Positions 48,448 through 56,485 of a DNA stretch of 64,000 nucleotides are shown one piece after another (within the stretch, counting starts at the first letter, position 1; every line of letters starts with the position of its first letter). A program made the translations under genes and the position numbers. The stretch is taken from assembly GCA_900757795.1 (NCBI GenBank), contig CAAEPE010000030.1, forward strand, positions 1-64,000. Reading direction: 5' to 3'. Source of the DNA: an uncultured Phascolarctobacterium sp. (lineage in GTDB: Bacteria > Bacillota > Negativicutes > Acidaminococcales > Acidaminococcaceae). The notes beneath the pieces were generated by a model, which did no database searches, had not been told where the DNA came from, and saw only the letters and a program-made list of their open reading frames with translations.

Positions 48448-49470
48448 ATGGAGAAGAGTGTACAAGAATTAGCTGAATTTTTACATGGTACTGTGGAGCA
48501 TGATAATCCGGAGCTGAAAATAACCGGTGTTAACGGCTTAGTAGAGGCAGGTGCGCAGGATATTTCCTTTGCTGTTCCGCCTCATGTAGAACATTGCCAC
48601 TTGAGTAAAGCAGGTGTTATGGTATTAAGTCCAGCAGACCCTGAGCTGGATGGTCGCCCGGTTATCCGCGTGGAAAATCCCCGCGCTGCTTTTGCTGCCC
48701 TGTTGGAGCTGTTTCGTCCGCAGGAAGAGGTGGAAAGAGTTATTAGCCCCTATGCTTTTGTATCTAAAAAAGCTAAAATTGGCAGCAATGTAGCTATTCA
48801 ACCCTTTGCCGTGGTAGAGGATGACGCCGAAGTAGGCGACGGTACTGTGCTGTATCCCCATACTTATGTGGGTAAGCGTGTAAAAATTGGCCAAAACTGT
48901 ACTCTTTATCCTAATACTACCGTGCGTGAAGATTGCGTGCTGGGCGACAGAGTTATTTTACAGTCGGGAGCTGTTATCGGCGGCGACGGCTTTGGTTATA
49001 TTACCCAAAACGGTAAACACAGCAAGGTTCTGCAGACGGGCAATGTAGTTTTGCAGGACGATGTAGAGATTGGCAGCAATACTTGTATTGACAGAGCCAC
49101 TGTGGACAGCACCATTGTGGGTAAGGGAACTAAAATCGACAATTTAGTTCATTTAGGACACAATGATATTTTAGGTGAAAATTGCTTGGTTGTTGCTCAT
49201 GTGGGTATTTCCGGCAGTGTAACCGTAGGCAATAATGTTACTTTTGCCGGTCAGGTAGGTACTGTAGGACATATTACTATCGGTAATAATTGCCTGTTTG
49301 GCGGTAAAGCCGGTATTACCAATAATATTCCGGATAATTCTGTCATGGGCGGTTATCCCGCAAGGCCTATGAAAGAATGGATGCGCCAGGAGGCATATAT
49401 GCACAAGCTTGGCGATATGTTTAAGCGCGTGAAGGCTTTGGAAAAAGAAATATCCCAATTAAAGAAGTAA
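48448..49470 (+). CDS. lpxD: UDP-3-O-acylglucosamine N-acyltransferase
   Basis: 340 residues, typical. N-terminal uridine-binding domain (~1-100; ITGVNGLVEAGAQDISFAVP), then a left-handed beta-helix of hexapeptide repeats (~105-300) with the catalytic histidine in HLGHNDILGENCLVVAHVGI, and a C-terminal helical tail that binds acyl carrier protein (~310-340). It adds the second 3-hydroxyacyl chain in lipid A synthesis. GGAGG before the ATG. First lpx gene of the block, 78 bases after the Skp genes. Confidence 0.97.
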   Translation: MEKSVQELAEFLHGTVEHDNPELKITGVNGLVEAGAQDISFAVPPHVEHCHLSKAGVMVLSPADPELDGRPVIRVENPRAAFAALLELFRPQEEVERVISPYAFVSKKAKIGSNVAIQPFAVVEDDAEVGDGTVLYPHTYVGKRVKIGQNCTLYPNTTVREDCVLGDRVILQSGAVIGGDGFGYITQNGKHSKVLQTGNVVLQDDVEIGSNTCIDRATVDSTIVGKGTKIDNLVHLGHNDILGENCLVVAHVGISGSVTVGNNVTFAGQVGTVGHITIGNNCLFGGKAGITNNIPDNSVMGGYPARPMKEWMRQEAYMHKLGDMFKRVKALEKEISQLKK

Positions 49471-49486
49471 AAGACAGGATTTTGTT

Positions 49487-50374
49487 GTGGTAGGTTATTA
49501 CTTAGTAAAATTATTCAGTAAAATAATGTGCATTTTACCGCTGTGGCTGCGCAAGCTGTTTGCTAAATTTGTAGGCAGTGCAGCCGTAATGGTTGTGCCG
49601 GAGTGGCGTATGCAGATGGCGCAGGCTAATGTAGAGGAATGCTTGGGCGTTGCGCCTGCCAGAGCGAGGCAGATTGCTGATGACAGTCTGCACCGCTTTG
49701 GACGTATGGTGGTAGAGGTTTTACGCTTTCCTTTGTTGAACAAGGATAATATCAGCCAAAATGTTACTGTTGAAGGACTTGAACATTTGGAAGCAGCCTA
49801 TGCTCAGGGTAAGGGCGTGATTATGGCTACCGGACATTATGGCAACTGGGAACTTTTAGGCGCAACGGTAGCGCTGCATGGCTATCCTATGCTTTCCATC
49901 ACCCGCAAGCAGAATAATGGCTATATGGATAAAGCTATCAATGAGTTTCGGCAGATGGTAGGTCAGCAGGTGACCTATAACCGCGGCGGACATGGCCTTT
50001 TGGCTATCAGCAGAATGCTGAAAGAGAAAAAATTGTTGGGCGTGCTTTATGACCAAGATACTAATGATGACGGTGTCGAAATAGATTTGTTCGGCAAGCG
50101 TTCCATCATTCCTTTGGGTCCCGCGGCGCTTTCCCGTATTTACGGGTCTCCCATATTACCGATTTTTTTACATAATAATGATGATTGGACTTGTACGGCT
50201 AAAATCTATCCGCCGTTATATACGCCGAAAACAAAAAATAAACAAGAAGATTTTTATCAGGTGACGCGTCAGCTGGTAACGATTTTAGAACAGGAAATTA
50301 TTGCCCACCCTGAAATGTGGTTCTGGGTGCATGACCGTTGGAAGGATGGCCGCCAGCGTTTTGGCAAAAAATAA
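49487..50374 (+). CDS. Lipid A late acyltransferase (LpxL/HtrB family), copy 1
   Basis: 295 residues from GTG 49487. One N-terminal hydrophobic segment anchors it in the inner membrane. The HX4E catalytic motif is in GHYGNWELLG (~118), and YDQDTNDDGVEIDLFGK and HPEMWFWVHDRWKD (C-terminal) are family signatures. It transfers an acyl chain from acyl carrier protein to Kdo2-lipid IVA. It is about the same size as the second copy at 62229 and shares the segment LNKDNI. Which position each acylates is unknown. Confidence 0.9.
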   Translation: MVGYYLVKLFSKIMCILPLWLRKLFAKFVGSAAVMVVPEWRMQMAQANVEECLGVAPARARQIADDSLHRFGRMVVEVLRFPLLNKDNISQNVTVEGLEHLEAAYAQGKGVIMATGHYGNWELLGATVALHGYPMLSITRKQNNGYMDKAINEFRQMVGQQVTYNRGGHGLLAISRMLKEKKLLGVLYDQDTNDDGVEIDLFGKRSIIPLGPAALSRIYGSPILPIFLHNNDDWTCTAKIYPPLYTPKTKNKQEDFYQVTRQLVTILEQEIIAHPEMWFWVHDRWKDGRQRFGKK

Positions 50375-50394
50375 ATTATTGAAGGAGGATGAAG

Positions 50395-51243
50395 ATGTCC
50401 GCGAAAGTTAAAGAATATCAGCATACTATCGCTCAAGAAGTTGCTTATTCAGGTATAGGACTGCATTCCGGTAAGGATGTATTGATGACCTTGAAACCGG
50501 CTGATGTTAATACAGGCATTACCTTTGTGCGTACTGATTTGCCCGGCAAGCCTACGATACGGGCTTTGGCAGAAAACGTAAGCTCTACCGTAAAAGCGAC
50601 TACTTTAAGTGAAAACGGTGCGGAGGTATTTACGGTTGAGCATTTAATGGGCGCTTTGTCCATGATGGGTGTAGATAATATCTGCATTGAAATGTCTTCT
50701 CCGGAGCCGCCGGTGACTGACGGCAGCGCCAAGGTTTTCTGTGAGCTGATTGAAAAAGCCGGTTTGGCCGAGCAGGACGCTGAACGCAATGTATACGCTG
50801 TAGATAAAGCATTTTCCGTTTATGACGGCGACCGCTATATTGCGGTGCTGCCCTATGACGGTTACCGTATTTCCTTTACCTCTATCAATAAGCATCCTAT
50901 GCTGGGCACCCAGTATTTTGATGTGCTGCTGGACAAGGAGAGCTTTAAAAAAGAAATTATGGCTGCCAGAACCGTGGCTTTTACTAACGAGCTGGAAATG
51001 CTGCGTAAAATGGGTCTTGGTTTGGGCGGTTCCTTGGAAAATGTAGTTGTTTTTGACGAGGAAAAAATTTTGTCTGTACCGCGTTATGATGATGAGTTAA
51101 TACGTCATAAAATTCTTGATGTTATTGGCGACCTTTATTTGCTAGGTCCTATTAAGGCGCATGTTATTGCCGTAAAAACAGGGCACGCATTTAATTCGCA
51201 AATTGCTAAACAGATTCAGGCATATAGAACAAAGGAGGACTAA
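50395..51243 (+). CDS. lpxC: UDP-3-O-acyl-N-acetylglucosamine deacetylase
   Basis: 282 residues. ATG 50395 lies six bases after AAGGAGG; ATG 50389 abuts it. Zinc metallo-hydrolase, the committed step of lipid A synthesis. Ligand and catalytic motifs: TVEHLMGALSMMGVDN (His ~83), HKILDVIGDLYLLG (His and Asp) and the catalytic His in KTGHAFN. SYSGIGLHSGKD is the usual start. FabZ follows after three bases, a common arrangement that balances lipid A and fatty acid synthesis. Confidence 0.97.
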   Translation: MSAKVKEYQHTIAQEVAYSGIGLHSGKDVLMTLKPADVNTGITFVRTDLPGKPTIRALAENVSSTVKATTLSENGAEVFTVEHLMGALSMMGVDNICIEMSSPEPPVTDGSAKVFCELIEKAGLAEQDAERNVYAVDKAFSVYDGDRYIAVLPYDGYRISFTSINKHPMLGTQYFDVLLDKESFKKEIMAARTVAFTNELEMLRKMGLGLGGSLENVVVFDEEKILSVPRYDDELIRHKILDVIGDLYLLGPIKAHVIAVKTGHAFNSQIAKQIQAYRTKED

Positions 51244-51246
51244 ATC

Positions 51247-51693
51247 ATGACTGTATTAGATATCAATGAAATCAAAAAAATTCTTCCCCATCGTTATCCC
51301 GTGCTGTTGGTAGACAGAATTTTAGAAATTGAACCTATGAAACGTGCTGTTGGCATTAAAAATATTACTGCTAATGAAATGCAGTTTTTAGGTCATTTTC
51401 CTAATGAGCCTATCATGCCCGGCGTACTTTTGATTGAAGCTATGGCGCAGGTTGGCGGCGTAGCTATGCTGTATCCTGAAGAAAACCGCGGCAAAATTGC
51501 TGTTTTTGCTAAAATTGATAATGTACGTTTCCGTAAACAGGTGGTGCCGGGAGATCAAGTGGTAACTACCGCTGAAGTAACTAAAATTATGCGCGGCAAT
51601 ATGGGGATTATTCATTGTGAAGGTAAAGTTGATGGTAAAGTGGCTTGTGAATGTGACTGCACTTTTGCTATCATGGATCCTAAAGATGCTTAA
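51247..51693 (+). CDS. fabZ: 3-hydroxyacyl-ACP dehydratase FabZ
   Basis: 148 residues, hotdog fold. The catalytic His is in [13 protein letters not shown]... region's [20 protein letters not shown], which contains both His and Glu of the active site. It dehydrates 3-hydroxyacyl-ACP, competing with LpxA/LpxD for the same substrate. It is three bases behind lpxC and 171 bases ahead of lpxA. Confidence 0.97.
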   Translation: MTVLDINEIKKILPHRYPVLLVDRILEIEPMKRAVGIKNITANEMQFLGHFPNEPIMPGVLLIEAMAQVGGVAMLYPEENRGKIAVFAKIDNVRFRKQVVPGDQVVTTAEVTKIMRGNMGIIHCEGKVDGKVACECDCTFAIMDPKDA

Positions 51694-51864
51694 TATTTTT
51701 GTAAAATAAGCTGAAATCATTAGAAAACGCAAGTAAAAGAGAATTATTAAGGCTTAATTAAGATAAACAGCTTATTTTGCCTTGTGAAAAAAGTATTGTG
51801 GGGATGACTATAATAGTATATCTAAATTTAATTGTTTGATTAAATTTTATGGGGAGTGAAAGTA

Positions 51865-52671
51865 ATGAGTTCTGTGATAATGCCGGAAAGTGGTATTCAT
51901 GAAACAGCCATTATTCATCCGTCTGCAATTATCGGTAAGGACGTATCTGTGGGGCCTTATGCTGTAATTGATGAAGATACAGTGATTGGTGACGGTTGTA
52001 TAATTGGTGCGCATGTTACCATTCATAAATATACGACTATTGGCAAAAATAACCGGTTTTTTCCGGGATGTTCTATTGGCGGTGTGCCGCAGGATTTAAA
52101 ATTTGTGGGTGAAAAGACCCGTACTATAATTGGTGACGGCGGTACTTTCCGCGAATGCTGTACCGTTAATCGTGCTTGTGGCGAGGGCAATGAAACTCGT
52201 ATCGGCAATAATATTTTGATGATGGCGTATACTCATGTTGCACATAATTGTATTGTGGGCAATAATGTTATTATGTCCAATGTAGCTACTTTAGCCGGTC
52301 ACGTAATTGTCGAGGATCGTGCGGTTATCGGCGGGTTGTCTGCTGTGCACCAGTTCTGCAAAATTGGCCGCAACGTTATGGTAGGCGGTATGGCGCGTGT
52401 GTCTCAGGATATACCGCCCTTTATGATTGTTGCCGGTGACCCGGCATTTGTTTCCGGCTTGAACAGCGTAGGCTTGTCCAGAGCAGGTATGCCTGCTGAA
52501 GAACGCAGTGAGCTGAAAAAGGCTTTCCGTATTCTTTATCGCAGCGGTTTGCCTTTGCAGGAGGCTATTGCCGTTATGGAGGCAGATTTAAAGAGCTGTG
52601 AGCCTGTGGAGCATTTGCTGCGCTTCCTGCGTAATGTAGAGCGCGGTATTATTCGCACTCGCAGAAACTAG
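51865..52671 (+). CDS. lpxA: UDP-N-acetylglucosamine acyltransferase
   Basis: 268 residues from ATG 51865 (GGGGAG 51851-51856). Left-handed beta-helix: HETAIIHPSAIIGKDVSVGP at the start, catalytic His in AYTHVAHNCIVGNNVI (~125), and a helical C-terminus. It attaches the first 3-hydroxyacyl chain to UDP-GlcNAc. The 171-bp upstream gap has TATAAT at 51809-51814 but no good -35, so an additional promoter is possible. Confidence 0.97.
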   Translation: MSSVIMPESGIHETAIIHPSAIIGKDVSVGPYAVIDEDTVIGDGCIIGAHVTIHKYTTIGKNNRFFPGCSIGGVPQDLKFVGEKTRTIIGDGGTFRECCTVNRACGEGNETRIGNNILMMAYTHVAHNCIVGNNVIMSNVATLAGHVIVEDRAVIGGLSAVHQFCKIGRNVMVGGMARVSQDIPPFMIVAGDPAFVSGLNSVGLSRAGMPAEERSELKKAFRILYRSGLPLQEAIAVMEADLKSCEPVEHLLRFLRNVERGIIRTRRN

Positions 52672-52686
52672 GAATAGTAAGTAATT

Positions 52687-53493
52687 ATGGAAGTTTTAGG
52701 TGTATTATCGGGCATTGGTCATTTGCCTGTAGAGGTAGCATGTTCCGCAAAGGAGCAGGGCTATGAGGTGGTGGCAGTAGGCGTAGTTCCCGGAATTGAC
52801 GAGGAACTGGAGCCGAGCGTCGACCATTATTACGATATTAATATTGGCAAAATAGGCAAAATAATTTCTGTTTTGAAAAAGCACAAGGTAACCAAGGTAA
52901 CAATGATTGGTAAAGTTACTAAAGAAGTGCTTTATAAGGCAGGAGCTATAGTGCCTGATTTGCGTGCCATAAAAATTCTTGCCAGCGTGCCAGACCGCAA
53001 GGACGATACCATTATGAATGCTATTGTCAAGGAACTGGAGAGCGAGGGCATTGAGGTCATGGATCAAACCATTCTCATAAAACCTTTGCTGCCGCAGCCT
53101 GGCGTGCTTACTAAACGTAAGCCTACGAAAGACGAGCTGGCGGATATGGAGTTTGGCTTTGAAATGGCTAAGGCTATTGGCGGACTGGATATTGGTCAGA
53201 CGGTAGTTGTCAAAAACCGCGCTGTAATGGCGGTGGAAGCTATTGAAGGAACGGATGCCTGCATTTTGCGCGGCGGCTATTTGGGCAAGGGAGGCGTGAT
53301 TGTTGCCAAGGCAGCTAAGCCTTCCCAGGATCAGCGCTTTGACATTCCCGGTTTTGGCACTAAGACTTTAGAGTCTATGATTTATGCCGGAGCCACAGGA
53401 ATTATTATCGAAGCAGGCAATACGCTTATTGCTGAAAGAGAAAAAGTCATCAAATTAGCAGATGAACATAATATAACTATCTTAGTAAAATAA
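52687..53493 (+). CDS. lpxI: UDP-2,3-diacylglucosamine pyrophosphatase LpxI
   Basis: 268 residues, DUF1009 family. VLSGIGHLPVEVACSAKEQG at the start, KVTMIGKVTKE (~76), and the C-terminal domain with VVKNRAVMAVEAIEGTDACI and AATGIIIEAGNT. It hydrolyses UDP-diacylglucosamine to lipid X, the step done by LpxH in E. coli; alphaproteobacteria and diderm Firmicutes use LpxI. It sits between lpxA and lpxB, exactly in pathway order. A terminator follows. Confidence 0.95.
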   Translation: MEVLGVLSGIGHLPVEVACSAKEQGYEVVAVGVVPGIDEELEPSVDHYYDINIGKIGKIISVLKKHKVTKVTMIGKVTKEVLYKAGAIVPDLRAIKILASVPDRKDDTIMNAIVKELESEGIEVMDQTILIKPLLPQPGVLTKRKPTKDELADMEFGFEMAKAIGGLDIGQTVVVKNRAVMAVEAIEGTDACILRGGYLGKGGVIVAKAAKPSQDQRFDIPGFGTKTLESMIYAGATGIIIEAGNTLIAEREKVIKLADEHNITILVK

Positions 53494-53520
53494 AATATTG
53501 TAAAAAATTTCGCAATTCTT

Positions 53521-53551
53521 AGCGGCTGACAGCTTATGTCAGCCGCTTTTT
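53521..53551 (+). terminator. Terminator after lpxI
   Basis: Eleven-pair perfect stem AGCGGCTGACA/TGTCAGCCGCT, loop GCTTA, then TTTT. Confidence 0.92.
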
Positions 53552-53552
53552 G

Positions 53553-53561
53553 TGTTATAAT
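53553..53561 (+). promoter_or_regulatory. Extended -10 promoter before lpxB
   Basis: TGTTATAAT begins two bases after the terminator T-run; a -35 would lie inside the terminator stem. Confidence 0.6.
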
Positions 53562-53599
53562 ATATAATGAAATCGTATAAGCTTTGATGAGGAGTAATT

Positions 53600-54736
53600 A
53601 TGGCAAAGATTCTCATTTCCGCTGGAGAGGCTTCCGGCGATATTCACGCAGCGGCTGTAACTGCCGCCATTAAAAAAATAGATAGCTCGGCGCAGATTTT
53701 TGGCATGGGCGGTGACGCTCTGCGTGCTGCTGGCGGTGAAGTGCTTTTTGATATTAAGGATCATGGCGTTATGGGCTTTGTTGAGGTTATCAAAAAGCTG
53801 CCGGATTTGTTCAAGTTACGCAGTGATTTCGCTAAGGTTATGGATGAACGCAAGCCTGATTGCATGGTGGTAGTAGATTATCCTGGCTTTAATATGAAAT
53901 TGGCTAAGCTTGCTCACGACAAGAGAATACCGGTTGTTTCTTATATTGCTCCTTCTGCTTGGGCTTGGCATAAGGGACGTGCTAAAAACGTTGCTAAAAT
54001 TGTTGATAAGGTGGCTTGCATTTTTCCTTTTGAATATGATGTGTATAAAGAAGCAGGTGCTTCCGTAGAATTTGTGGGACATCCACTGCTGGATATTGTA
54101 CACCCATCTATGGATAAAGCTGAAGCCGAAGCTTGGGCTGGCAAAGAAGCAGGCAGACCGTTGGTGCTGATTATGCCCGGCAGTAGGTTAATGGAAATTG
54201 AAAAAATGCTGCCTAATCTGCTGGCAGGAGCTAAGCTTTTACAAAAGCAAATGCCGCAGGTGCAGTTTGCTATGCCCAGAGCAGGTACTATTCCGGTTGA
54301 ATTATTGCAAGACAAAATTAAGGATTCGGGTTTGAAAATAAAAATAACCGAAGGACATAACTATGATTTATTCAGTGTTGCTGACTTGGCTTTGGCAACC
54401 AGCGGTACGGTGACGTTAGAGGCAGCTCTGTGCGGACTGCCAAGCGTTATTGTTTACCGTACTTCTGCATTAAATGCGTTTATTGCTCGCAGAGTAATAA
54501 ATATTCCTAATATTGGTTTGCCTAATATTGTCGCCGGTAGGCAAATTTTGCCGGAACTGCTGCAGGAGGACTTTACTCCTGAAAAGCTGGCAGCTACGGC
54601 AGCAGAGCTTTTGCTGCCGGAAAGCAGGCAGCGTTTAAACGACGATTTGTCCTATATGAAGCAGAGATTAGGTGAACCCGGAGCAGTGGGCAGAGTGGCT
54701 CAACTAATTCTAAAAATGGCTGAGGAGAAAAGATGA
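53600..54736 (+). CDS. lpxB: Lipid A disaccharide synthase
   Basis: 378 residues, GT19 family. N-terminal ILISAGEASGDIHAAAVTAA, then GMGGDALRAAG, VVVDYPGFNMKLAK, SPSAWAWHKGRAK-like APSAWAWHKGR, and donor-site TSGTVTLEAALCGLPSVIVY. It joins lipid X and UDP-diacylglucosamine to the beta-1,6 disaccharide. It overlaps msbA by four bases. It has its own promoter behind the lpxI terminator, so it starts the second half of the lipid A block. Confidence 0.97.
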   Translation: MAKILISAGEASGDIHAAAVTAAIKKIDSSAQIFGMGGDALRAAGGEVLFDIKDHGVMGFVEVIKKLPDLFKLRSDFAKVMDERKPDCMVVVDYPGFNMKLAKLAHDKRIPVVSYIAPSAWAWHKGRAKNVAKIVDKVACIFPFEYDVYKEAGASVEFVGHPLLDIVHPSMDKAEAEAWAGKEAGRPLVLIMPGSRLMEIEKMLPNLLAGAKLLQKQMPQVQFAMPRAGTIPVELLQDKIKDSGLKIKITEGHNYDLFSVADLALATSGTVTLEAALCGLPSVIVYRTSALNAFIARRVINIPNIGLPNIVAGRQILPELLQEDFTPEKLAATAAELLLPESRQRLNDDLSYMKQRLGEPGAVGRVAQLILKMAEEKR

Positions 54737-56466
54737 ATTTATATTTTCGTGCATTAAAATATGTTAAACCCTATATTTACCGTGGACTTTGTGCTGCCGT
54801 ATGTACGGCTATTGCTGCCGGCGGCACTGCCTATCTGCCTTGGATTATTAAGGACATGGTAGATCAGGTGCTCAAAGAAAAAAACACCGATATGCTTAAC
54901 TATATTGTCTTGAGTATTATCGTGGTATTTATTATCCGCGGCATTGCTTTTTATGGTCAAAGCTATTTGATGAATTATGTTGGTCAAAAAGTGATTATAG
55001 ATATCCGCAAGGATGTATTTGAAAAATTGCAGCGCTTAGGCTTAGATTTTTACGATAAAAATAAAACAGGTACCATTATGAGTTACGTTACTAACGACGT
55101 AGGGGCACTGCAGTCTGCTATGGTAGAAAATGTAGTAGAAATGGTAACGGAAAGCGTTATTTTAATCGCGTCCATTGTGATGATGATCTATTTGGATTGG
55201 CGCTTGTTTTTAGTAACCTTCAGTACCTTTCCTATAGTTTTGCTTTTTATCGATTGGTTTGGAAAACGTATCCGTAAATCAGGCAGCCGTATTCAGGAGG
55301 CTACCGCCGATATTACCTCTGTTTTGCAGGAAACAGTTTCTTCCGCCCGTGTTATCAAATCTTTCGTGCGGGAAGAGTATGAAATTGAACGTTTTGAACG
55401 CGAAAACGTAAAAAATTTCCGCGCCAACATGAAATATGCACAGCTTTCTGCTACGTTGACGCCGACCATTGAGTTTGTAGCTGCCGTAGGTGTAACGATT
55501 ATTTTATGGTATGGCGGCAATAGTGTAATTGACGGCAAGATTACTGCCGGTAGCCTAGTTGCTTTTTTGACCTATGCTGTCAATATCTCTAATCCTATTA
55601 AGCGTTTAAGCCGTGTTATAGGTAATATTCAAAAGGCTATGGCTGCTGCCCAGCGTGTTTTCGGTGTACTGGACTTGCCAGAATCAATTCAGAATATGCC
55701 TAATGCTAAACTTTTGCCTTTAGTAAAAGGTCATGTACGTTTTAATAATGTTTCCTTTGCCTATAATAGCGGCGAACAGGTACTCAACAATATGAGCTTT
55801 GATGTAAAGCCTGGTGAAATGATTGCTTTTGTAGGTCCTTCCGGTGCAGGTAAATCTACTGTGGCAAGTCTATTGCCGCGTTTTTATGATGTAACTGACG
55901 GCAGTATTACTATTGACGGAGAGGATATTCGCCAAGTTACTCTTAATTCTCTGCGTGAACAGGTTGGCATTGTGCCGCAGGAGACAGTGCTGTTTAACGG
56001 TAGTGTTTATGACAACATCCTTTATGGTCGCTTAGATGCTACTAAGGAAGAGGTTGAAGCTGCTGCCAAAGCAGCAAATGCCCATAATTTTATTATGGAG
56101 CTGCCTCAGGGATATAATACTATGTTGGGCGACCGCGGTGTAAATATTTCCGGCGGTCAGCGTCAGCGTATTTCTATTGCCAGGGCCATCCTCAAAAATC
56201 CGCAGATACTTATTTTAGATGAGGCTACTTCTGCTTTGGATACTGAAAGCGAGCGCGTAGTGCAGGAAGCCTTAGATCGCTTGATGGTTGGCAGAACTTC
56301 CTTTGTTATTGCCCATCGTCTTTCTACGATAAAAAATGCTGATAAAATTATGGTTTTGGAAAAGGGTAGCCTATTAGAACAGGGAACTCATGATGAGCTG
56401 ATGGCTATGAATGGCTTGTATGCTCATTTATACAAGATTCAGTATCGCGGCAAAGAAGTTCATTGA
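54733..56466 (+). CDS. msbA: Lipid A export ABC transporter MsbA
   Basis: 577 residues, half-transporter. Six membrane spans (~1-310), then the ATPase domain: Walker A GPSGAGKST (~372), signature NISGGQRQRISIARAIL (~476), Walker B ILILDEATSALD, switch FVIAHRLST. It flips core-lipid A to the outer face of the inner membrane as a homodimer. Location between lpxB and waaA supports MsbA over a generic multidrug exporter. GAGGAG just before the ATG lies inside lpxB. Confidence 0.94.
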   Translation: MNLYFRALKYVKPYIYRGLCAAVCTAIAAGGTAYLPWIIKDMVDQVLKEKNTDMLNYIVLSIIVVFIIRGIAFYGQSYLMNYVGQKVIIDIRKDVFEKLQRLGLDFYDKNKTGTIMSYVTNDVGALQSAMVENVVEMVTESVILIASIVMMIYLDWRLFLVTFSTFPIVLLFIDWFGKRIRKSGSRIQEATADITSVLQETVSSARVIKSFVREEYEIERFERENVKNFRANMKYAQLSATLTPTIEFVAAVGVTIILWYGGNSVIDGKITAGSLVAFLTYAVNISNPIKRLSRVIGNIQKAMAAAQRVFGVLDLPESIQNMPNAKLLPLVKGHVRFNNVSFAYNSGEQVLNNMSFDVKPGEMIAFVGPSGAGKSTVASLLPRFYDVTDGSITIDGEDIRQVTLNSLREQVGIVPQETVLFNGSVYDNILYGRLDATKEEVEAAAKAANAHNFIMELPQGYNTMLGDRGVNISGGQRQRISIARAILKNPQILILDEATSALDTESERVVQEALDRLMVGRTSFVIAHRLSTIKNADKIMVLEKGSLLEQGTHDELMAMNGLYAHLYKIQYRGKEVH

Positions 56467-56485
56467 GGCGAAAAGAGGTTAGTAG

